The notes under the pieces: generated by a model
Databases searched by the model: none
What the model saw: the letters and a program-made list of their open reading frames with translations, nothing else
What the model was told of the DNA's origin: nothing
Origin: Nocardioides sp. Arc9.136
GTDB taxonomy: Bacteria; Actinomycetota; Actinomycetes; Propionibacteriales; Nocardioidaceae
Direction: 5' to 3'
Assembly (NCBI RefSeq): GCF_030506255.1
Contig: NZ_CP113431.1
Coordinates: 1,240,001-1,304,000 of the forward strand
Length of the DNA stretch: 64,000 nucleotides
Made by a program: the position numbers and the translations under genes
Shown here: piece after piece, positions 59,025 to 64,000 of the stretch
Position numbering within the stretch: position 1 is the stretch's first letter
Layout: each line of letters opens with the position of its first letter

Positions 59025-59130
59025 CGACCCGATCCGGGCCCGGCCTGATCCGGCCCGGCCTGATCCGGCCCGGCCTGATCCGGCCCGGCCTGATCCGGCC
59101 CGGCCTGATCCGGTCCGACTTGATCCGCCC
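59025..59130. repeat. 15-bp tandem repeat
   Basis: The unit CGGCCTGATCCGGCC occurs four times exactly (59041-59100), with one degenerate unit before and two after. It lies in the 422-bp gap between the divergent STAS and Rpf-like genes. GATCC at a 15-bp period could be an operator array, or slippage DNA. The rest of the gap holds a -10-like TAGGTT near 59145. Confidence 0.9.
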
Positions 59131-59144
59131 CGGGGGGCTCGTCC

Positions 59145-59150
59145 TAGGTT
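59145..59150 (+). promoter_or_regulatory. putative -10 box of the Rpf-like gene
   Basis: TAGGTT lies just after the 15-bp repeat array and would leave a 5' leader of about 130 nt. The leader shows no riboswitch I can recognise. Confidence 0.35.
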
Positions 59151-59288
59151 CGTGGGGTCCCGGTCGACCGGGGCGTCCACCTGCGCCCGCCGCACCCGCT
59201 CCGCGCAGGGGTCGAACGCGATGCCCGGAGCGGGGCGAGCGCCACGCGCCGAGCGCGACCGGCCCGCAGGCGTCACGGAGGTCCGCAC

Positions 59289-59627
59289 ATGCGCATCCGC
59301 ACGCTCGTCTCGTCCGCCGCCCTCGCCGCAGCCACCCTCGTCCCCGTCGTGGCCGCGCAGGCGCCCGCACAGGCCGCCCCCGAGCGCACCTGGGACCGGC
59401 TCGCCCAGTGCGAGTCCGGCGGGCGCTGGCACATCGACACCGGCAACGGCTACTACGGCGGTCTCCAGATCAGCAAGCAGACCTGGGACGGCTTCGGCGG
59501 ACGCCGGCTCGCGCCGTACCCGCACGGCGCGACCAAGGCCGAGCAGATCCGCGTCGCCGAGCGGATCCAGGACGCCCAGGGCTGGGGAGCGTGGCCGGCC
59601 TGCTCGCAGGAGGCGGGCCTGCGCTGA
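59289..59627 (+). CDS. resuscitation-promoting factor-like transglycosylase
   Basis: A 112-residue secreted protein. The signal peptide is residues 1-30 (cleavage near AQAAPE). The Rpf domain fills the remainder: WDRLAQCESGGRWHI with catalytic Glu42, then NGYYGGLQISKQTWDGFGG, and a second Cys near the end. It cleaves peptidoglycan and is linked to growth resumption. It has only the catalytic domain, with no LysM or G5 part. GGAGG precedes the ATG. Confidence 0.93.
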   Translation: MRIRTLVSSAALAAATLVPVVAAQAPAQAAPERTWDRLAQCESGGRWHIDTGNGYYGGLQISKQTWDGFGGRRLAPYPHGATKAEQIRVAERIQDAQGWGAWPACSQEAGLR

Positions 59628-59653
59628 CCCGGCGGTCCCGGGTCGGGGAGTGG

Positions 59654-59730
59654 TGGCGCCCCCGGCAGGACTCGAACCTGCGACCGGCGGATTAGAAGGC
59701 CGCTGCTCTATCCAGCTGAGCTACGGAGGC
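59654..59730 (-). tRNA. tRNA-Arg (TCT anticodon)
   Basis: A 74-nt cloverleaf plus encoded CCA. The acceptor GCCTCCG pairs with CGGGGGC (one T-G pair), the anticodon arm is GCGGC-CTTCTAA-TCCGC with a mismatch at 31-39, and the T loop is TTCGAGT. The anticodon TCT reads AGA. Confidence 0.94.
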
Positions 59731-59849
59731 GGGAGGCCGGGCGACCGGCCGGCGGCCAGTATGCCGCACCGCGCCGCCCGCCCACCTGCCGCGGGCCTGT
59801 CCTGCGGCGGGCCTGTCCTGCGGCGGGCCCGGCGTGCCAGGATCCGGGC

Positions 59850-60290
<441 letters not shown>

Positions 60291-60291
60291 C

Positions 60292-60297
60292 TAGCGT
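60292..60297 (+). promoter_or_regulatory. -10 box for leaderless VOC gene
   Basis: TAGCGT ends exactly 7 nt before the ATG at 60305. Confidence 0.65.
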
Positions 60298-60304
60298 CGC
60301 CGGC

Positions 60305-60718
60305 ATGGACGTCACCCTCCACCACGCCTTCCTCCCGCACACCGACGCCGAGGCCGCGCTCGGGTTCTACCGCGACCTGCTCGGCCTCGAGCTCCGCAAC
60401 GACGTCGGGTACGACGGCATGCGGTGGCTCACGCTCGGGCCGGCCGGCGGCACCGGCACGACCCTGGTGCTCCACCCGCCGGCGGTCGACCCCGGCCTGA
60501 GCGACGACGAGCGCCGCACCGTCCTCGAGCTGATCGCCAAGGGAAGCTACGGCGCGGCGCTCACGCTGGCGACCGACGACCTCGACGGACTGTTCAAGCG
60601 GCTCGTCGACGGTGGCGCGGACGTCCTGCAGGAGCCGATGGACCAGCCCTACGGCGTCCGCGACTGCGCGTTCCGCGACCCCACCGGCAACCTGCTGCGG
60701 ATCAACGAGGTCCGCTGA
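60305..60718 (+). CDS. VOC family protein (glyoxalase/bleomycin resistance fold)
   Basis: A 137-residue vicinal oxygen chelate protein with two beta-alpha-beta-beta-beta repeats. ALGFYRDLLGLEL is the first helix motif, and DPTGNLLRINEVR ends the second. Metal-ligand candidates are His6 and Glu near the C-terminus. Actinobacterial members paired with AraC-type regulators are common. The ligand is unknown. Confidence 0.88.
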   Translation: MDVTLHHAFLPHTDAEAALGFYRDLLGLELRNDVGYDGMRWLTLGPAGGTGTTLVLHPPAVDPGLSDDERRTVLELIAKGSYGAALTLATDDLDGLFKRLVDGGADVLQEPMDQPYGVRDCAFRDPTGNLLRINEVR

Positions 60719-60736
60719 GCGACCGGTCCGGCGGGG

Positions 60737-61369
60737 TCACGCCCACTCGATGCTGGCCAGCACCGAGTCGACGAGCGAGGTGCGCTCGGCCGCAGGCATG
60801 TCGGTCGGGAGGAGGAACGTGATCTCGACGGCCAGGCCGGCGTGCGGGGCGCCGTACACCTCCACCACCCGGGTCTCGCCGGCCTTGCCGGTCTGGTGGT
60901 ACATCTCCACGCCGTTCACGTCACGGTGCGGTCCGTTGCGCGGGCCGACGGGGTAGCCCCAGTTCTTCGTCGAGGCGCGCTGGTAGTCGTCCACCGTCGC
61001 GCCCTCGGTCGCCTCGATGAAGCCGATGCTGATGTCGCCGGAGATCTCGGGCCTGGTGGCGACCCGGACGAAGTCGCTGATCGGGTCGGCGACGGTCCAG
61101 CGCTCCGGGACCCGCATGCGGAACGCTGCGGACTCGATGACCGGGCCGGTCGCGGGCGGGGTGTCGATGGTCGCGTCCGAGCTGCTCGTCGGGCTCGCCT
61201 CCGGGTCCGTGCTCGACGCCGGGGAGGAGCCGCCCGCGCTCGGAGAGGCGCTGGCCGACTCCGGTGCCGTCCCGCCGGGCTCCTCGTCGTCGCTGCAGCC
61301 GGTCACCAGGACCACCGCGGAGAGGGCGGCGGCGAGGGCGACGCGGCGCGGACGGTGGCGGCTGGGCAC
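60737..61369 (-). CDS. lipoprotein of unknown function
   Basis: A 210-residue protein with a signal peptide and lipobox LVTGC (Cys25), then a Ser/Pro/Thr/Glu-rich linker to about residue 70 and a domain with FRMRVPERWTVADPISDFVRV and VVEVYGAPHAGLAVEI. The domain may be a lipoprotein LpqN-like fold, but I am unsure. It is anchored outside the membrane. The GTG has GGGAG 5 nt upstream. It is convergent with the VOC gene. Confidence 0.75.
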   Translation of the reverse strand: MPSRHRPRRVALAAALSAVVLVTGCSDDEEPGGTAPESASASPSAGGSSPASSTDPEASPTSSSDATIDTPPATGPVIESAAFRMRVPERWTVADPISDFVRVATRPEISGDISIGFIEATEGATVDDYQRASTKNWGYPVGPRNGPHRDVNGVEMYHQTGKAGETRVVEVYGAPHAGLAVEITFLLPTDMPAAERTSLVDSVLASIEWA

Positions 61370-61445
61370 ATCGGCTCCCGGGGGTCGAGGACGCGGTCGC
61401 GCCCACCCTAGTGAGGGGGCCGGGCGGCCCGATCCGACGACCGTG

Positions 61446-61471
61446 GTTTCGGGTCCTGCGGACCCGGGTAT
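61446..61471 (+). promoter_or_regulatory. SigB/F-type promoter (best match in the window)
   Basis: GTTT (within GGTTTC), 16 bp, then GGGTAT. It matches both the SigF pattern GGTTT-N15-17-GGGTA and GNNT-N14-16-GGGTAY, and lies about 53 bp before the GTG of the pair at 61524. Confidence 0.65.
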
Positions 61472-61523
61472 GTCCGACGCGACCGCCCGGAGCGGGCGGA
61501 GGAGTCATGGGAAGGAGTCCTGG

Positions 61524-61946
61524 GTGAGCGTCTTCGGCATCGATCTGTCCGGCCTGCTCGAGCAGATCGACATGGCAGTGGACTCGCAGAGGGTGGACGA
61601 GGTGATCTCGCTCCTCAACGCCTCGATCGACGACATCAAGGCCAGGCCCGTCGAGCCGGTGTCGCCGGCGGCGTTCGGCAACCTCGGCACCGCCGCGATG
61701 CTCGGTCAGCACACGACGCTGGCCCGGGACACCGTCGTGGAGGCCCTGGAGGACGTGGTGACGGGCCTGCAGGTGTACGCCGAGAACGTCGACGCGTACC
61801 GCAAGGACGCCTTCGCCACCGACGAGGTCGTCGGCGCCTCCTTCACGCCGCTGCAGGCGGGCACCGACTGCGCCGGCGGCGACTTCGCCGACCAGAACAG
61901 GCCGACGGCGCCCCAGTGCACCGTCCCCGGCGGGAGTGACACGTGA
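61524..61946 (+). CDS. small helical protein, putative partner in a type VII-like pair
   Basis: A 140-residue protein that is mainly alpha-helical (IDLSGLLEQIDMAVDSQRVDEVISLLNASIDDIKARP, then DTVVEALEDVVTGLQVYAENVDAYRKDAF) with two Cys in the tail. No signal peptide. It overlaps the next gene by 4 bp. The pair resembles helical substrates of the ESX/type VII pathway (WXG100 or PE/PPE-like), but no exact motif is present. AAGGAG precedes the GTG. Not recognised as a known family. Confidence 0.65.
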   Translation: MSVFGIDLSGLLEQIDMAVDSQRVDEVISLLNASIDDIKARPVEPVSPAAFGNLGTAAMLGQHTTLARDTVVEALEDVVTGLQVYAENVDAYRKDAFATDEVVGASFTPLQAGTDCAGGDFADQNRPTAPQCTVPGGSDT

Positions 61947-63427
61947 TGAAGGGTCCCCAGCAGCTCCGGCTCGAGGCGACCATGCTCGCCTCCGCCGTCG
62001 AGAACATCGACACCGGTCAGTCCGCCTGGCTCCAGGCGGCGACGGTGCTCGACCAGGTGGCCAGCCGTCTGGAGACGCAGGGCGTGGACCAGGCCCGACA
62101 GGGGATCGAGGGCCAGACCGGGCCCAAGGTCGTGGAGGCCTTCAACGCCTCGGCCCAGTCGCTGAGGCGCAAGTACGAGCAGCTGAACAAGGCGAGCGAG
62201 GCCCTGCGCACGTCGGCCGACGCCATCCGGCGCGGCGAGACGGCGCTGGGCAAGATGCGCGGACTGGTCATGCCGCTCCCGCCGACCAGCTCGCCCGGAG
62301 CGACGACCGACGCCGACGTCCAGGCGCAGAAGAGCTACCACACCGCGGTCGCGAAGTTCTGGGACGACTACGCCTGGAACGAGGCCGTCGCGACGGCCGC
62401 GATCGCCGACATGGACACCACCTTCACCGGCTCGACCGCGACCATGAAGCAGATCCACGGCATCCCGGACCCGGTCCCGGAGCCGAAGGGCTACCAGGGC
62501 GGTCCCGGCGGGGGCACCCCTCCGGGCAAGATGCCGACCGGCCAGACGCCGACCGACGACGACCATCCGAACGGCGACCAGGACGACGACAAGGGCAACG
62601 ACGGCAACAACGGCGACAACGACGACGACTCGCCGGTCACCCCGCCGATCGACCCCCCGGTCGACCCGCCGGTCGTGATCGAGGAGCCCGGCCTGACGCC
62701 TCCGATCGGCACGCCGCCGGTCGGGGTCCCCGGTACGCCGCTCGACCCCGGCCCCGGCCTGGGAACTCCGCAGGGCCCCGGCGCCGTCGGCACGAGCCCG
62801 CTCGGCCCCGTGCCGGGCGCGGGCGCGTCCCCGGCGGGGTCGATCGGGGTCGGCGCGGGTGGAGCGATCGGCGGGATCGCCGGCGGAGCGGCCGCAGGAG
62901 GCCTGCTGGCCGGCGGCCTGTCGCAGGGCGCCCTCGGTGGCATCCGTGGCGGCGTCGTGCCGGGCGCGAGCAGTGCGGGGGCCGGCGCGACGCGGCCCAT
63001 CGGCAGCTCGAGCCGGGCCGGCTCGGCCGGTGCCCTGGGCCGGAGCGGGACGGTCGGCAGCGCCGGCAGCCCGACCACCCGGCCCGGAGCCGCTGGCCGA
63101 GGCGCAGCCGGGCGTGGCACTGCCGGGCGTGGCGCCGGAGGTACCGGGGCCCGAGCCGGCGCCGGTGTCGCCGGGTCCGCGGGCGGTCGCGGAGCACCGG
63201 GCGGGCGCGGTGCGGCCGGTGGCCGTGGCGCCGCTGCCGGTGCCGGCACTCGCGGAGCAGCCGGCCGCGGAGCCGGTGCGGGCGGGGCCCGCGGCGCGGC
63301 CGCCGCAGGTGCGGCCGGCTCCAAGGGACGTGGCCGGGACGAGGAGAACGCCGTCGACCACGAGCACTACGAGGACGGCTGGGACTGGCTGGGCGAGGAC
63401 CAGGTCGCGCCCGAGGTCCTCGACTGA
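61943..63427 (+). CDS. PPE/WXG100-like protein with Pro/Gly-rich region
   Basis: A 494-residue protein. The N-terminal 180 residues are helical, with SAWLQAATVLDQVASRLE at the start and KFWDDYAWNEAVAT at about 140-155, like a long WXG100/PPE helix pair. There is then an Asp/Asn-rich linker, a Pro-rich part, and a Gly/Ala/Arg-rich region of about 220 residues. The C-terminus is acidic and aromatic (EHYEDGWDWLGED), like terminal signals of some actinobacterial type VII substrates. No secretion ATPase or membrane component is in the window. An ATG one codon after the GTG is possible. Confidence 0.7.
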   Translation: MMKGPQQLRLEATMLASAVENIDTGQSAWLQAATVLDQVASRLETQGVDQARQGIEGQTGPKVVEAFNASAQSLRRKYEQLNKASEALRTSADAIRRGETALGKMRGLVMPLPPTSSPGATTDADVQAQKSYHTAVAKFWDDYAWNEAVATAAIADMDTTFTGSTATMKQIHGIPDPVPEPKGYQGGPGGGTPPGKMPTGQTPTDDDHPNGDQDDDKGNDGNNGDNDDDSPVTPPIDPPVDPPVVIEEPGLTPPIGTPPVGVPGTPLDPGPGLGTPQGPGAVGTSPLGPVPGAGASPAGSIGVGAGGAIGGIAGGAAAGGLLAGGLSQGALGGIRGGVVPGASSAGAGATRPIGSSSRAGSAGALGRSGTVGSAGSPTTRPGAAGRGAAGRGTAGRGAGGTGARAGAGVAGSAGGRGAPGGRGAAGGRGAAAGAGTRGAAGRGAGAGGARGAAAAGAAGSKGRGRDEENAVDHEHYEDGWDWLGEDQVAPEVLD

Positions 63428-63465
63428 GCCCAGCTCGTCGGGCCGGGCAGCGGCCCTGACGAGCG

Positions 63466-63507
63466 ACGGCCCGGCCCCGTGCGGTGATCCGCACGGGGCC
63501 GGGCCGT
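63466..63507. terminator. perfect 19-bp hairpin terminator
   Basis: ACGGCCCGGCCCCGTGCGG pairs perfectly with CCGCACGGGGCCGGGCCGT around a TGAT loop, in the 100-bp gap between convergent genes. Confidence 0.85.
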
Positions 63508-63526
63508 TCGTCGTGCAGGCGCCGGG

Positions 63527-64000
63527 TCAGCCCCGCGAAGGCACCCGCGCGGCCATCCAGCCCTCGATCTCATCGGCCGAGCGCGGCAGCGACCCGGAGA
63601 GGTTCTGCTGGCCGTCGGCGGTCACGAGGATGTCGTCCTCGATCCGGATCCCGACGCCGCGCAGCTCCTCCGGGACCAGGAGGTCGTCCTCCTGGAAGTA
63701 CAGCCCGGGCTCGACGGTGAGGACCATGCCCTCGGCGAGGGTCCCCTTGGCGTACGCCTCCGGCGCCGCCAGCCCGCAGTCGTGGACGTCCATGCCGAGC
63801 ATGTGGCTCGTGCCGTGGAGGGTCCAGCGGGCGTAGACCTTGTTGTCGGGGTCGAGCGCCTGCTCGGCCGGGACCGGCAGCAGCCCCATGTCGTCCAGCG
63901 CGTGGGCGAGGACCGTCATCGCGGCGTCGTGGGCGGCGGTGAAGGGCACGCCGGGACGGACGGCGTCGATGCCGGCCTGCTGGGCGGCCAGCACGACCTC
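63527..64000 (-). CDS. M24 family aminopeptidase P (Xaa-Pro), 5' truncated
   Basis: The C-terminal 157 residues of a pita-bread metallopeptidase; the frame stays open to the window edge. Metal sites are HGTSHMLGMDVHD (His), VEPGLYF (Glu) and GIRIEDDI (Glu), as in aminopeptidase P, which removes N-terminal residues before Pro. The N-terminal domain and the two Asp ligands lie outside the window. Confidence 0.88.
   Translation of the reverse strand, partial: EVVLAAQQAGIDAVRPGVPFTAAHDAAMTVLAHALDDMGLLPVPAEQALDPDNKVYARWTLHGTSHMLGMDVHDCGLAAPEAYAKGTLAEGMVLTVEPGLYFQEDDLLVPEELRGVGIRIEDDILVTADGQQNLSGSLPRSADEIEGWMAARVPSRG

Noticed and set aside
59025..59130. A coding Pro-Ala-Arg-Pro-Asp repeat, or a CRISPR array
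   Set aside because: The plus frame through it continues antisense to or out of phase with real genes and has no start signal. The repeats have no spacers.
59145..59288. A c-di-AMP (ydaO-type) riboswitch before the Rpf-like gene
   Set aside because: Such riboswitches are common before rpf genes, but I could not find the conserved core sequences in this leader.

Overview
This window is very GC-rich, uses GTG starts freely and is full of 1-4 bp gene overlaps. The families present (F420-type LLM oxidoreductase, Rpf-like transglycosylase, SigB/F-type sigma factor with partner-switching proteins, DUF222/HNH protein, CDGSH pair, DUF3618 protein, class F-like sortase) point to an actinobacterial chromosome, probably Nocardioidaceae and possibly Nocardioides. 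The genus is inference. About 75 protein genes and four tRNAs (Leu, Lys, His, Arg, all on the minus strand) can be supported. Both ends cut a gene: an ABC-2 permease on the left and an M24 peptidase on the right.

Layout. 1-4.3 kb: ABC-2 permease end, rph-rdgB, a BASS transporter, an SDR, tRNA-Leu and a PrxQ/Bcp peroxiredoxin. 4.3-7.0 kb: a complete cbiMNQO-type nickel/cobalt ECF transporter behind a site matching the nickel-sensor (Nur) operator. 7.0-11.1 kb: DUF3618 and GroES-like genes, a sortase with its surface protein, and a secreted protein with a 64-residue Pro-Thr tract. 11.3-16.3 kb: a light-sensing partner-switching cluster made of a bacteriophytochrome with a SpoIIE phosphatase output, a STAS antagonist and an RsbW-like ATPase, followed by a HAD phosphatase, a flavin stress protein and a second STAS protein. 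16.4-21.2 kb: heme-oxygenase-like oxidase plus CDGSH protein, methyltransferase, orphan LuxR regulator, SRPBCC protein and zinc alcohol dehydrogenase. 21.4-25.5 kb: an operon of four glycosyltransferases. 25.5-33.7 kb: flavodoxin-like protein, F420 oxidoreductase, membrane Ser/Thr kinase, FAD/Rieske oxidoreductase, esterase, tRNA-Lys and a carotenoid-desaturase-like oxidase. 33.8-38.5 kb: PAS histidine kinase, penicillin acylase family protein and GNAT. 38.4-40.6 kb: an 86-bp tandem repeat, a DUF222/HNH gene, and two inverted copies of the same repeat on the other side. 40.6-48.6 kb: orphan LuxR, a polyol dehydrogenase-HAD-glycerophosphotransferase operon, an amino-acid ABC importer and a sugar porter. 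48.6-53.8 kb: tRNA-His, orn, a MauE/DsbA-like pair, an adenosine deaminase-like gene, a third orphan LuxR and a CYP152-like P450. 53.8-58.9 kb: a second stress module with a SigB/F-type sigma factor, a 1266-residue protein containing kinase, receiver, phosphatase and anti-sigma-type ATPase domains, and a STAS protein. 58.9-64 kb: 15-bp tandem repeats, Rpf-like protein, tRNA-Arg, AraC regulator, VOC protein, lipoprotein, a pair resembling type VII secretion substrates, and the M24 peptidase.

Two themes link the regions. First, general stress control: two partner-switching modules (one with a red/far-red photoreceptor) and a SigB/F-type sigma factor sit in the same 64 kb as at least six promoters of the GTTT/GNNT-N14-16-GGGTAY type, upstream of stress, redox, envelope and transport genes. 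Second, leaderless expression: several genes have a TANNNT box ending 6-8 nt before the start codon and no ribosome binding site, which also fixes their starts.
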